A program made the position numbers and the translations under genes. The notes under the pieces are model-generated. The model saw only the letters and a program-made list of their open reading frames with translations, ran no database searches and had not been told where the DNA came from. From contig NZ_WHOB01000020.1 in assembly GCF_013141775.1 (NCBI RefSeq), forward strand, positions 310,001-374,000: a DNA stretch of 64,000 bases. Direction: 5' to 3'. How positions within the stretch are numbered: the stretch's first letter is position 1; every line of letters begins with the position of its first letter. Of this stretch, positions 1 to 8,854 are shown in pieces. Origin of the DNA: Paenibacillus phytohabitans (GTDB taxonomy: Bacteria; Bacillota; Bacilli; Paenibacillales; Paenibacillaceae).

Positions 1-31
1 AATCCCATTCCATACAAAAAGAAAAGCCAAG

Positions 32-90
32 AAATGCCGCTATGGAGCTGTTTAGGCGCATCAAGCGCCCTCAGCTCCGTCCGGCATTCA
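32..90 (-). terminator. Terminator after lpdV
   Basis: Long inverted repeat read on the minus strand: an AATGCCG...GGAGCTG arm pairs with CAGCTCC...CGGCATT across a loop that is itself GC-rich (GGCGC/GCGCC), followed by a T-rich stretch. It lies just past the lpdV stop and fits a factor-independent terminator. Confidence 0.75.
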
Positions 91-111
91 CTTTAGCCCT
101 TTCATCTTATC

Positions 112-1533
112 CTAGAATCCAATTGCTCTTCCATCCACCGCCAGCATCGCTTCCCCGATGATCTCCGAAAGTGTCGGATGGGCATGGACCGCCTCGCCAA
201 CCTCCCAGGGTGTTGCATCCAGAATCTGTGCCAATGCCGCTTCACCGATCAGGTCCGTCACATGCGGGCCAATCATCTGCACGCCGAGGATATCCCCGCT
301 CTTCGAGTCGGCGACCACTTTTACGAAGCCGTCCTTCATGCCGTAGACAATCGCTTTGCCGATAGCCGAGAACGGGAATTTGCCGGTTACAGTCTCATGT
401 CCCAGCGCCTTCGCTTCCTTCTCGGTATAACCGACACTTGCCACTTCCGGCCGCGTATAGACACAGCGGGGAACAAGATGGGCTTCATACGGATGGAGCG
501 TTTCGCCCGCCAGGTGATTCACGGCACGGATGCCTTCATGGCTGGCCGCATGTGCCAGCTGCAGTCCGCCGATGCAGTCGCCAATAGCGTAGATATGCGG
601 CTCCCCCGTCTGCATGCTGGCATTCACTCCGATGACACCTTTGTCGAAGCGGATATCTGTATTTTCCAGGCCTATATTCTCGATATTCGCTACGCGTCCT
701 ACGGATACAAGCAGCTTCTCTGCCGACAGGCTCTGGCTCTGCTCACCCTTGCGGGCTTCAATTGTAATCCCGGATTCCGATATACTACAGCTCTCTGCAT
801 CCACGGTAGTACCGGTCAACACTTTGACTCCGCGTTTCTTGAGCAGACGCAGCAGTTCACGGGCAACCTCTTCATCTTCCTGTGGCAGCAGCTGGCCGGC
901 GGCCTCAACTATAGTTACCTGCACACCGAAATCAGCCAGCATCGAAGCCCATTCCACGCCGATAACCCCGCCGCCCACAATAATAATCGAGGCCGGAAGC
1001 TCTTCGAGCGTCAGCGCTTCCTCACTGCTCAGAATCACCTTGCCGTCAGGCGCAAGGCCAGGCAGTATACGCGGACGTGATCCGGTAGCAATGATGAGAT
1101 TGGTGGAGACTACAGTCTCCATCTCGCCATCCTCCAGCTCCACGGCAACTGCACCGCTTCGCGGAGAGAAAATAGACGGGCCGATGATCCGGCCTTTGCC
1201 TTTGAGAATCTGAATTTTATTCTTGCGCATCAAATATTGCACACCCTGATGGAGCTGCTCCACTACCGCTTCCTTGCGCAGCTGCACTTTGGGAAACACC
1301 AGCTCTACACCAGTTGTCGCTATACCGTAGCTTTCGCTCTCCTTGATTTCAGCAAATACCTCGGCACTGCGCAGCAGTGATTTGCTGGGAATGCAGCCGC
1401 GGTGCAGGCAGGTTCCGCCCAGCTTGTCCATTTCGATGACGACGACGGATTTGCCGAGCTGCGCGGCGCGGATCGCCGCCACATAACCGCCGGTACCTCC
1501 ACCAAGTATCGCCACGTCACAGGTAATTGTCAT
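112..1533 (-). CDS. lpdV: Dihydrolipoyl dehydrogenase, branched-chain keto-acid dehydrogenase type (LpdV-like)
   Basis: E3 flavoprotein that reoxidises dihydrolipoamide with NAD+ in a 2-oxo-acid dehydrogenase complex. Visible: FAD-binding GGGTGG at residues 11-16, redox disulfide Cys42/Cys47 in GGTCLHRGCIPSK, a second nucleotide-binding GGGVIG near the middle, and the C-terminal HPTLSE with the active-site His. Its 473 residues are normal length. The sequence closely resembles remembered B. subtilis LpdV (BfmBC), and the adjacent divergent DUF2627 gene also sits at the bkd locus in Bacillus, so the branched-chain complex is preferred over pyruvate dehydrogenase. The rest of a bkd operon is not in the window. 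A terminator follows directly. Confidence 0.93.
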   Translation of the reverse strand: MTITCDVAILGGGTGGYVAAIRAAQLGKSVVVIEMDKLGGTCLHRGCIPSKSLLRSAEVFAEIKESESYGIATTGVELVFPKVQLRKEAVVEQLHQGVQYLMRKNKIQILKGKGRIIGPSIFSPRSGAVAVELEDGEMETVVSTNLIIATGSRPRILPGLAPDGKVILSSEEALTLEELPASIIIVGGGVIGVEWASMLADFGVQVTIVEAAGQLLPQEDEEVARELLRLLKKRGVKVLTGTTVDAESCSISESGITIEARKGEQSQSLSAEKLLVSVGRVANIENIGLENTDIRFDKGVIGVNASMQTGEPHIYAIGDCIGGLQLAHAASHEGIRAVNHLAGETLHPYEAHLVPRCVYTRPEVASVGYTEKEAKALGHETVTGKFPFSAIGKAIVYGMKDGFVKVVADSKSGDILGVQMIGPHVTDLIGEAALAQILDATPWEVGEAVHAHPTLSEIIGEAMLAVDGRAIGF

Positions 1534-1700
1534 GATATGTATCCTCCAGTCATTCCTCTAAAGTTCAGTTTAACCTATTATATTGTACTCTCTTTTGATT
1601 CTATTACAAAACTTATAAACGTCATGTATCCATGGACTTTTGCCAATTGAAGCGTTATCATAGGGGTGAATTCAAACGGCTGCGAAGAGGAGGGACGATT

Positions 1701-2006
1701 ATGAAACTGCTCATTTCACGCTTCATTGCCATCCTTATCCTGGTGATCCCCGGCCTTCTGGCCATGAAGGGCTTCCTGATGATGAAAGATGATATTTTCA
1801 ACTTTATCTCCATGCATGGCGACGAGTCCGTCACTCCGGATTTCGCCTGGCTGCATTTTGGCGGAGGATTGCTGCTGTTCCTGGCCGGAATGAGCTTCCT
1901 CGGCGGCTGGATACTAACCCGGGACCGCAAGAAGAACTACGTAGGACCACGGTTCAGAGAGAAACAGAAAGCGCAGCAGCCCCCGTCCACCAATGCCACA
2001 CCCTAA
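1701..2006 (+). CDS. yqzF: DUF2627 (YqzF-like) small membrane protein
   Basis: 101-residue protein with an N-terminal hydrophobic segment (about residues 8-28), a central polar loop and a second hydrophobic segment (about 50-70), ending in a basic Gln/Pro-rich tail. It matches the DUF2627/YqzF family found next to bkd genes in Bacillus; its function is unknown. The ATG at 1701 is chosen because a strong GAGGAGGG ribosome site lies 7-10 bases before it; the frame opens earlier, at 1632, without such a site. It is divergent from lpdV. Confidence 0.75.
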   Translation: MKLLISRFIAILILVIPGLLAMKGFLMMKDDIFNFISMHGDESVTPDFAWLHFGGGLLLFLAGMSFLGGWILTRDRKKNYVGPRFREKQKAQQPPSTNATP

Positions 2007-2029
2007 CAATAATCAATAACACTAATAAG

Positions 2030-2078
2030 CAGGGATGTCCCAAGCCAGGATTGAAATGGCTGCAGAGGCATCCCCTTT
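2030..2078 (+). terminator. Probable terminator after the DUF2627 gene
   Basis: GGGATG...AAGCCA pairs with TGGCT...CATCCC and is followed by CCTTTT. It lies about 25 bases after the stop of the plus-strand gene. Confidence 0.55.
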
Positions 2079-2221
2079 TGTCGTTCGAATATTCTGAAAC
2101 CAACTGCATGTAGCTTGAGCTGGAGAAAATCCCGATCCGCACCCGGAATACAACACCCTCTTATACTTGATTCGTTTCGGACCTCGGAAGCACTGTCTAT
2201 TAGGCCGCTGCAGACAAAAAT

Positions 2222-2393
2222 GTTGTACGTTTTGCAACTTTGATACCCAGATAGCCAGGTGTTCAGATAGAATGTTGTATGAAATACAACAATAATCCGG
2301 CTAAGCCGCTTAAATAAGGTGAAATCCTGCATTTTCTACAACAATTTTGGTTTTAGGCCGGTAGGAAGAGGGAAATGTTGTATTTTGTGCAGG
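2222..2393. repeat. Palindrome tetrad 1 (TTGTA/TACAA family)
   Basis: Four imperfect 17-bp palindromes start at 2222, 2274, 2326 and 2377. The cleanest is GTTGTATGAAATACAAC at 2274-2290. Each keeps a TGYA-N5-TRCA core; start-to-start spacing is 52, 52 and 51 bp. They occupy the 536-base gap between the DUF2627 gene and the ABC exporter. I see no credible gene in this gap; 2394-2542 holds nothing recognisable. Related tetrads are at 38966 and 51332. Confidence 0.8.
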
Positions 2394-2542
2394 ATTTCAT
2401 TAAATTTGCCCGATCTCTGTCCACGGAAAGCGCATATAGTCGGGATATTCGTGAGGCTCAGCAACAGCAGCAGCCCGGAAGTCCATCCTGCACCGCCTAT
2501 TTCAGCAAAGCATCTTCCCTATCCCATCCTTGCCGGCAGCAC

Positions 2543-4390
2543 TTACTGCGCAGCAGCCCCCTTGCTCCCCTGTACCAGTTCGCTATAGAGACCGCCCTGC
2601 CGCAATAGCTCCTCATGGGAACCCTGCTGAATCAGCCGTCCGCCTTGGAGCACCAGTATGCGGTCAGCAGCCCGGATCGTGCCCAGCCTGTGGGCAATCA
2701 CGAAGCTCGTCCGCCCTTTCATCAGCGCCTGAAGGCCTTCCTGAATCTTGATCTCGGTCACTGTATCAATACTGCTCGTAGCTTCATCCAGCACCAGCAT
2801 AGACGGATTCGCGAGAATTGCCCGGGCAATAGCTAGCAGCTGCTTCTGCCCTTGACTGATGCCGCTGCCGTCTACGGACAGCATCCGGTCATAGCCCCCT
2901 TGCAGCCTCATAATGAAGGCATGGGCATTGGCAAGCTTCGCGGCTTCCTCCACCTCTTCATCGGATGCATCCAGTCTTCCGTAACGGATATTGTCGCGGA
3001 TCGTTCCTTTGAACAGGAAAGAATCCTGCAGTACGAAGGCCATTTGGCTGCGCAGACTTTCCCGGGTAATCGTGGAGAGCTCTCTTCCGTCCAGCGTTAT
3101 ACTTCCTTTACTCGGATCGTAGAAGCGGGACAGCAGGCCGATTAGGGTGGTTTTGCCGGCTCCAGTAGGTCCAACCAGCGCAATCATCTCTCCGGGTTTA
3201 GCTTCAAAAGATATATCCTGCAGCGTATCTGCACCTCCATCATAGGAGAAGGATACGCCCGAGAACTTCACCGCGCCCTCCACATGCTGCAGCTTTACCG
3301 CTGCCCCCTCATCCCTGGCTTCGGTTTCTTCATCAAGTACTTCGAATACCCGCTCCGCTCCGGCAATTGCCGACAGAAGCGTGTTCCACTGGTTCGCCAG
3401 ATCATTCAGCGGGCGGGTGAATTGACGTGCATATTCAGCAAAAGCAATAATTATCCCTACTGTTACGAGTCCGCGGATGGCGAGCAGCCCCCCGACTCCG
3501 GCAACGATTGCAAAGCTTAGGTTGTTCAGACCATTCATCAGCTTGGGAATGAAGCCGGAAATCGCCTGGGCCCAGTACCCTGACAGCATAATCCGTGTAT
3601 TGCGCTCCCTGAAGCCGGTAATGACCCGCTCCTCCTGCGAGAACGCTTTGATAATCCGCTGGCCGGACAACGTTTCTTCTATAAAACCGTTCAGTTCTCC
3701 CATATTGCGCTGCCGTTCCTTGAACAGCGGGCCGGTCCGCCGGGTAATCCAGCGCATGCCCAGCATCATCAGCGGCACAACGATGAAGGTCAGCAGCGTC
3801 AGCAAGGGACTGAGCCACAGCATTACCCCCACCGTACCCACCAGCGTCAGGATACTGGAGAAAATCTGAATCGCCGAGCTGTTCAGCGTCGAGCTGATAT
3901 TCTCAATATCATTGGTTAGCCGGCTCATAATCTCCCCCTGCTGCCTGCGGTTGAAGAAGGAGATCGGCAGACGGTGCAGATGAGAGAACAGATCCGTACG
4001 CATCCGGTATACGGTCTCCTGGGCAATCTCGATCATCCAGATATTCTGCAGCCAGGAAATCAGAGAATTAAGCAGATAGACAAGAGCCAGTGTGACCAGA
4101 AAAACCACCCAGGTTCTGCCCCCGTCCCCTTCAAGATAATGGTCCACCGCCCGGCTGATCAGGTAAGGTCCAAGCAAGGACAGTCCTGAGCTGAGCAGGA
4201 CCATAAACAGTACCAATACCAGCTTAGCCCTGCGCTCCGCAAGGTAACTCCATATCCGTCCAAGCGTACCGGACCAGTTCTTGGCTTTGGCCTTCGGTTT
4301 CCGGGCGCCCATTGCCCCGAAGACCTTCCCTTCTCCCAGTCCGACCTCCAGCTTCGGATGGCGGAACGGCTCAATGAGTGCTTTGAACAT
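2543..4390 (-). CDS. ABC exporter half-transporter, catalytically competent subunit
   Basis: 615-residue permease-ATPase fusion: cytosolic N-terminal tail, six membrane spans, then a nucleotide-binding domain with Walker A GPTGAGKTT, Walker B LVLDEATSS with the catalytic Glu, and switch His in IAHRL. Its signature motif is off-consensus (ISQGQ instead of LSGGQ). The upstream partner shows the complementary defects, so the two probably form a heterodimeric multidrug-type exporter (BmrCD, TM287/288 or LmrCD class). The ATG at 4390 overlaps the end of the upstream gene by 20 bases, implying translational coupling. Substrate unknown. Confidence 0.88.
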   Translation of the reverse strand: MFKALIEPFRHPKLEVGLGEGKVFGAMGARKPKAKAKNWSGTLGRIWSYLAERRAKLVLVLFMVLLSSGLSLLGPYLISRAVDHYLEGDGGRTWVVFLVTLALVYLLNSLISWLQNIWMIEIAQETVYRMRTDLFSHLHRLPISFFNRRQQGEIMSRLTNDIENISSTLNSSAIQIFSSILTLVGTVGVMLWLSPLLTLLTFIVVPLMMLGMRWITRRTGPLFKERQRNMGELNGFIEETLSGQRIIKAFSQEERVITGFRERNTRIMLSGYWAQAISGFIPKLMNGLNNLSFAIVAGVGGLLAIRGLVTVGIIIAFAEYARQFTRPLNDLANQWNTLLSAIAGAERVFEVLDEETEARDEGAAVKLQHVEGAVKFSGVSFSYDGGADTLQDISFEAKPGEMIALVGPTGAGKTTLIGLLSRFYDPSKGSITLDGRELSTITRESLRSQMAFVLQDSFLFKGTIRDNIRYGRLDASDEEVEEAAKLANAHAFIMRLQGGYDRMLSVDGSGISQGQKQLLAIARAILANPSMLVLDEATSSIDTVTEIKIQEGLQALMKGRTSFVIAHRLGTIRAADRILVLQGGRLIQQGSHEELLRQGGLYSELVQGSKGAAAQ

Positions 4391-6149
4391 GCTGCGCCTC
4401 CCCAGTCTGTGACTGATAGATTTTGCGGTACAGCGGGGACGCATCCATCAGTTCTGTATGCGTCCCCTGGGCAATCAGCCGTCCTTCGTCCAACAGCAGA
4501 ATCAGATCGGCCGACACAGTGGAACTGATCTTCTGGGTGATGAGGAACGTTGTGCAGGACATCGTCTTCAGCTCCGCCAGTAAAAGCCCCTCCGTCACCG
4601 CATCAAGCGCACTGGTGCTGTCATCGAGAATCAGAATCGCCGGTTTGCGTACCAGTGCCCGCGCGATGGTCAGACGCTGCTTCTGTCCGCCGGACAGATT
4701 GACTCCGCGTTGCCCAAGCTGGGTATCGTACCCCTCCGGCAGTCCTGCAACAGTCTCATGAATCTGGGCGGCTGCGGCTGCCTGCTCAATGTCCTCCTGA
4801 CCCGCCTGCCCGTTACCCCAGGCAATATTTTCCCGGATCGAGCCGGTGAACAGCAGTACCTCCTGCGGTACATAACCAATCGATCCCCGCAGTGCCTGTA
4901 TGCCAATTTCCGTATGCTTCATCCCGTCAATCCTGATGACACCGCTGCCACACTCATACAGACGGGGGATCAATGTTACCAGAGAGGATTTACCTGAGCC
5001 CGTTGCACCCATAATCGCCACACGTTCTCCAGGCTGCACCGTGAAGGAAATGTCCTCCAGCACTTTAATCTCACTGCCGGGATAACTGAAGCCGACCTGC
5101 TGGAACTCGACCTTCCCCTTAATGGCTGGCAACTGATTCTGATTAAGAGAGCCCGTTTGCGCTGGCCCCATCCCGTTCAGAGGCGCCATTCCCAATTCCC
5201 CCGGACCTTCACTGGCCGACATCACTTCATCAATGCGCACGGAAGAAGCTCTGGCGCGCGAGAAGCTTACCATGATCCAAGACAGCGCAGACAGTGCACC
5301 CATGGTGCGCAGGGAGTAATTAATGACTGCAACGGTCTGGCCGAGCGTCGCATCACCTGTGGATATCTCAATCCGGCCAAACCATAAGACAGCCAGAATT
5401 CCAGCATTCACGATGATCATAATGAACGGTGTCGAGGTCTCCGTGAGCCGCAGCGCGGATACAGTCGATTGCATCAGCTTCCCGCTGAACGTGGCAAACC
5501 GGCCAATCTCATGACCCATGCGCACAAATACACGAATCAGACGGATACCGGTAAGGTTCTCCTGAATGACACCATTAACATCATCCAGCCGGTTCTGCAC
5601 ATTGCGGAACAGAACAGAGGCTCTCCGCATCAGCCATAAGAGGAAAATCACCAAAAACGGCAGCGTCACCGTCAGCAGCAGCCCCAGCTTGACATGCACC
5701 ACGAGCGCCATAATTACGCTGCCCACCACTACCAGCGGGATACGGGTCATGAACCGCAGACCCATGAATATCGTATCCTGCAGCTGAGACACATCACCTG
5801 TAAGCCTTGTAATCAGCGATGAAGTAGGGAACCGGCTGAAGATTTCATAAGAGAAGGATTGTACCTTCTCATACAGCTTGTCCCGCAGGTCGAACGCGAA
5901 CCCCTGGCTGGCATGCGAGGCAAAAAAGGAGCTGAGCACTCCGGCAAGAAACGCCACTGCAGCGCTTCCCACAAGCACACCGCCCCACAGCCAGACTACT
6001 GCTGTATCTTTTTCCCGGATGCCTTCATCAATGATTTTGGAGATCAGCAATGGCTGCGACAGCTCTACTGCCAGTTCGATCAGCATCATTACCAGTGCGG
6101 CAATGGCTGCGACACGGTATTTTTTAAGATAAGAGAAGGTTAGCTTCAT
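4371..6149 (-). CDS. ABC exporter half-transporter with degenerate ATP site
   Basis: 592-residue fusion of a six-span membrane domain (about 1-300) and an ATPase domain. Walker A is at 381-389, canonical LSGGQ at 485-489. Walker B reads ILILDDSTS, so the catalytic Glu is replaced by Asp (residue 510), and the switch-loop His is replaced by Gln (residue 539, FLITQK). These changes are typical of the non-hydrolysing site in heterodimeric exporters. A Gly/Asn/Gln-rich linker (about 310-345) joins the domains. First exporter gene of the pair; a 77-codon gene precedes it by 18 bases. Confidence 0.88.
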   Translation of the reverse strand: MKLTFSYLKKYRVAAIAALVMMLIELAVELSQPLLISKIIDEGIREKDTAVVWLWGGVLVGSAAVAFLAGVLSSFFASHASQGFAFDLRDKLYEKVQSFSYEIFSRFPTSSLITRLTGDVSQLQDTIFMGLRFMTRIPLVVVGSVIMALVVHVKLGLLLTVTLPFLVIFLLWLMRRASVLFRNVQNRLDDVNGVIQENLTGIRLIRVFVRMGHEIGRFATFSGKLMQSTVSALRLTETSTPFIMIIVNAGILAVLWFGRIEISTGDATLGQTVAVINYSLRTMGALSALSWIMVSFSRARASSVRIDEVMSASEGPGELGMAPLNGMGPAQTGSLNQNQLPAIKGKVEFQQVGFSYPGSEIKVLEDISFTVQPGERVAIMGATGSGKSSLVTLIPRLYECGSGVIRIDGMKHTEIGIQALRGSIGYVPQEVLLFTGSIRENIAWGNGQAGQEDIEQAAAAAQIHETVAGLPEGYDTQLGQRGVNLSGGQKQRLTIARALVRKPAILILDDSTSALDAVTEGLLLAELKTMSCTTFLITQKISSTVSADLILLLDEGRLIAQGTHTELMDASPLYRKIYQSQTGEAQHVQSTH

Positions 6150-6167
6150 CGGTTATACCCCATTTAT

Positions 6168-6401
6168 TTATTCGTAGAGCGCATCCCGCAGACGGGTAGA
6201 CATCGCTGAGCCTTGTCCCGATTTCAGGATGACCCGGCGCAATGCTTTATTGCTGCGGTGAAGCTCCGTCATTTCTGCCATCATTTCGACCAGTAAATCC
6301 TCCGACTCAGGGCTTAGTTCCCCCTTCTCCTGAAGTAGGTTTAACCGTTCCTTGTATTGCTCCAATTTCTCTGTCACCTGATAAACTTCCTTTCTGTTCA
6401 C
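6168..6401 (-). CDS. Small predicted coiled-coil protein upstream of ABC exporter
   Basis: 77-residue, highly charged, helix-prone protein with Leu/Met-rich heptads (about residues 5-60) and no membrane segment. It ends 18 bases before the exporter gene and is probably first in that operon. I do not recognise the family. Its position suggests a role with the exporter, but nothing in the sequence proves this. Confidence 0.6.
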   Translation of the reverse strand: MNRKEVYQVTEKLEQYKERLNLLQEKGELSPESEDLLVEMMAEMTELHRSNKALRRVILKSGQGSAMSTRLRDALYE

Positions 6402-6552
6402 AAGATTCTCCTGCTGAAGACATAATTGCGTTCATTATATCACATCCCCGCTGGAGCAATCTTTTCACTGGCTACCCCGGCCCCGAATATGATACTCTAA
6501 TAAGGTCGCATTTTTCGGATACTATTAACCAAGCTGAACAGCGAAAGGATAG

Positions 6553-7128
6553 ATGGACGTGGCACAGTTATTTTTCAAGTATGGGGCAATGAATAGCGGC
6601 AAATCCATTGAGATTCTCAAGGTTGCACATAATTACGAGGAGCAGGGCAAGTCGGTACTCCTCTTCACTCCATCCCTTGACGACCGGGACGAAGTCGGTT
6701 ACATCTCTTCCCGGATCGGACTGCGCAAGCAGGCCATCCCTATCGATGAGAATACGGATATCTACAGCATTGTCAGCAGCAATCTGCCGAAACCCCACTG
6801 TGTGCTGATAGATGAGTGCCAGTTCCTGACTAAGGACTGCATTCTCCAGCTCGTGCGCATTGTCGATGAGCTCGGCATTCCGGTCATGGCCTTCGGCCTC
6901 AAAAATGATTTCCAGAACAATCTGTTCGAAGGCAGCAAATACATGCTGATCTACGCCGACAAGATTGAGGAAATGAAGACCATCTGCTGGTTCTGCGCCC
7001 GGAAAGCCACCATGGCACTGCGGGTCGAAGACGGCAAGCCTGTATACAGCGGCAAACAGATTCAGATTGGCGGCAATGAAGCCTATTACCCGGTCTGCCG
7101 CAAATGCCACAAGAATCCTCCATTGTAA
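6553..7128 (+). CDS. tdk: Thymidine kinase
   Basis: 191-residue type II thymidine kinase that phosphorylates thymidine in nucleotide salvage. The P-loop lies in YGAMNSGKS near the N-terminus; the DE pair is in LIDECQF; the lasso region carries a zinc-ribbon pattern, CWFC (about residue 150) with a second CRKC near the C-terminus. ATG at 6553 follows GAAAGGAT. Monocistronic, divergent from the exporter operon, ending before a shared terminator hairpin. Confidence 0.93.
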   Translation: MDVAQLFFKYGAMNSGKSIEILKVAHNYEEQGKSVLLFTPSLDDRDEVGYISSRIGLRKQAIPIDENTDIYSIVSSNLPKPHCVLIDECQFLTKDCILQLVRIVDELGIPVMAFGLKNDFQNNLFEGSKYMLIYADKIEEMKTICWFCARKATMALRVEDGKPVYSGKQIQIGGNEAYYPVCRKCHKNPPL

Positions 7129-7191
7129 AAAAAGAATATATTTCTATTATTTAGCCTTTTGTTATTTCCTTTAATCACTTTATAGATAGAA

Positions 7192-7243
7192 AACACCAAA
7201 ACGCATTCCAGCCATTGATAGGCTAAAATGCGTTTTTAGTGTG
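7192..7243. terminator. Bidirectional terminator between tdk and a convergent small gene
   Basis: AACAC..AAAACGCATT pairs with AATGCGTTTT..GTGTGTT around an 18-base loop; T-runs are present on both strands. It serves tdk and the convergent minus-strand gene ending at 7251. Confidence 0.8.
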
Positions 7244-7250
7244 TTTTATT

Positions 7251-7505
7251 CTAATGAATAGCCTTCAGTGCTCTGTGCTCATCTTCCTTACGGACATACA
7301 GATCATGCTGAACCGTAGCCTTTCCTCCATAATTAGCACGCTGGGTGGTCGCTTTCATTCCCCCGTTAATCCTGGAGCGGTGCCGTACTCCTGCCGCCGT
7401 CAAAAGACCTTTTACCTTAAAATATTGTCCCTGGTCAAAAGTGGTATAAACTAATGTGCGTTCTCTCGGAATGAAGAAATGCCAGATGCCTTTTAGCAAG
7501 CTCAT
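7251..7505 (-). CDS. Conserved-looking small protein, function unknown
   Basis: 84-residue basic protein. After a hydrophobic start it has a YTTFDQGQYFKVKGLL segment, reminiscent of small ferredoxin-fold proteins of the DUF2007 type, and a Gly/Lys-rich middle. It lacks Cys and membrane spans. Possible ribosome site GGAGAGGAGCGCTT before the ATG. It is 31 bases downstream of the DinB-fold gene on the same strand and may share its transcript. Confidence 0.6.
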   Translation of the reverse strand: MSLLKGIWHFFIPRERTLVYTTFDQGQYFKVKGLLTAAGVRHRSRINGGMKATTQRANYGGKATVQHDLYVRKEDEHRALKAIH

Positions 7506-7536
7506 AAGCGCTCCTCTCCAGCCTAATTACAGCATT

Positions 7537-8055
7537 TTAGTTCAAGTAACGTTCATGAAGAATCCGCAGATGATGCAGCTCATGTCCGATAATCAGACAG
7601 GCCTGCGCCCGAACCGACATGGCTATACCCCCGAAGCTCCCCTTACGTGTATAGGAATCCTCCGGCAGGCTAACCAGCAGCGCCAGGGTGGACTCCCGAA
7701 CGATCCGGTAATGCGTTATCATCTCCTGTAGCGAGAAGCAGTCGAATCCGCCAGCAGCAGCGTAATCATTCTCTTCATAGCCGGGCAGCGGCGCCTGCTC
7801 TCCTCTGGCAAAACAAAGCAGACGGTAGGACATAATCCGGTCGTTATCCGTTAGATGCCCTATCATTTCTTTGATGCTCCACTTCCCTGGTGCATACCGG
7901 TATGCGCCTTGCTCCTCAGTAAGTCCGCCAAACAGAGCCAATACTTGCTGCGTCTGCTCTCTTAGAATGACCCTCAAATCTCCTTCTGGCGGCACCAAAG
8001 TAATATATCTGGACTGGAATTCGGTGTATTCTCCCTGCTCTGGACGCTCCTGCAT
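7537..8055 (-). CDS. DinB-superfamily (YfiT/DinB_2) protein
   Basis: 172-residue predicted four-helix bundle. The metal-site histidines of the DinB fold are visible: one in GHLTDND (first third) and an HELHH pair near the C-terminus. Members are metal-dependent enzymes such as thiol S-transferases or hydrolases; the exact activity cannot be read from sequence. ATG at 8055 is chosen because GAGAGGAG lies 7 bases upstream; a start at 8079 lacks this. Confidence 0.82.
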   Translation of the reverse strand: MQERPEQGEYTEFQSRYITLVPPEGDLRVILREQTQQVLALFGGLTEEQGAYRYAPGKWSIKEMIGHLTDNDRIMSYRLLCFARGEQAPLPGYEENDYAAAGGFDCFSLQEMITHYRIVRESTLALLVSLPEDSYTRKGSFGGIAMSVRAQACLIIGHELHHLRILHERYLN

Positions 8056-8116
8056 GGTAAAACTCCTCTCAAAATACATTTTTTAAGAAATATTTGCCGG
8101 AAAGTGTCAAAACCTG

Positions 8117-8170
8117 TTGTTGCATTTTATCCTATTATGTATAATATCACCAAGATTAGCTACTTTGGTG
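8117..8170 (+). promoter_or_regulatory. Predicted SigA promoter and inverted repeat of the Agr-like operon
   Basis: TTGTTG at 8117-8122, a 17-base spacer and TATAAT at 8140-8145 form a good SigA promoter. Just after the -10, CACCAA (8148-8153) and TTGGTG (8165-8170) form an inverted repeat over the expected start of transcription. This is a candidate operator, for example for autoregulation. No canonical pair of LytTR direct repeats was found here. Confidence 0.6.
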
Positions 8171-8185
8171 TTTGGGAGTGTAGGC

Positions 8186-8854
8186 ATGTTGGATTTTGTG
8201 CTGTATATGGTATTTTCAATACTGGAGACATCTGCAATGTTTTATTTGGCTTTCAAGGTATTTAAGATTGATGTTTATCCCAAAGAAATCTTGTTCGCTG
8301 GTGCCCTTATGGCATTTGTGTCCTACGTTCTCCGTAACGACTATGGGCTTATACTTACAGACGTGGCTATTCAATATCTGTTAACTTTCTGCTTTTTATG
8401 GCTTTTGTTTCGAATTCATATTTTTTATGCTGCTATTATGACAGGATTAACTTATTTATCCTATATGCTCATTCAATCCACATGTTATTTTCTAATGAAA
8501 TTGACAGGTTTATACTCTATAGAATTCCCTTTCTTGTCCGTTGGTGTGTATATTCTTCAATTAATCTCTGTTGTACTTACAATCATTATTGGTTTTAATA
8601 TCGGTAAACATAGAAAGGGATTTGATTTTGTTCCTGACAAACAAAACGTCAAAGTAAAGATAGCCCTTCGTGAAATTAAAATCTTTATTCTAAGTGCGCC
8701 TGCTATATTCATCGTTATATTAATGCTAATTCTAACACAAAGATATTCTCAGTATTTCTTCCTAATGCCTATGCTTTATGGCATTTTGCTTTATGCCTAC
8801 CTATATCTATCATATAAAAAGGATCGAACCGATGATGAATTCATTAGCCTTTAG
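8186..8854 (+). CDS. AgrC-sensor-like polytopic membrane protein lacking a kinase
   Basis: 222-residue integral membrane protein with about 6-7 hydrophobic segments (near 5-27, 35-53, 58-78, 80-105, 115-142, 168-190, 193-212), ending in a short charged tail. Size and topology resemble the N-terminal peptide-sensing domain of AgrC/ComD kinases, but the frame stops where the dimerisation and ATPase domains should begin. Position directly upstream of agrB supports a role as receptor, accessory factor or inhibitor. ATG at 8186 follows GGGAGTG; the longer frame from 8117 would overlap the promoter. Strikingly AT-rich relative to the neighbours. The receptor role is inferred from context only. Confidence 0.72.
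   Translation: MLDFVLYMVFSILETSAMFYLAFKVFKIDVYPKEILFAGALMAFVSYVLRNDYGLILTDVAIQYLLTFCFLWLLFRIHIFYAAIMTGLTYLSYMLIQSTCYFLMKLTGLYSIEFPFLSVGVYILQLISVVLTIIIGFNIGKHRKGFDFVPDKQNVKVKIALREIKIFILSAPAIFIVILMLILTQRYSQYFFLMPMLYGILLYAYLYLSYKKDRTDDEFISL

Noticed and set aside
178..1080. 300-codon plus-strand frame opposite lpdV
   Set aside because: It is fully antisense to a clear enzyme, has no ribosome site and an implausible composition; a codon-bias shadow.
8186..8854. Truncated agrC pseudogene
   Set aside because: The frame ends cleanly and overlaps agrB by 23 bases with its own ribosome site; no kinase remnants lie in any frame downstream, so an intact short protein is more likely.
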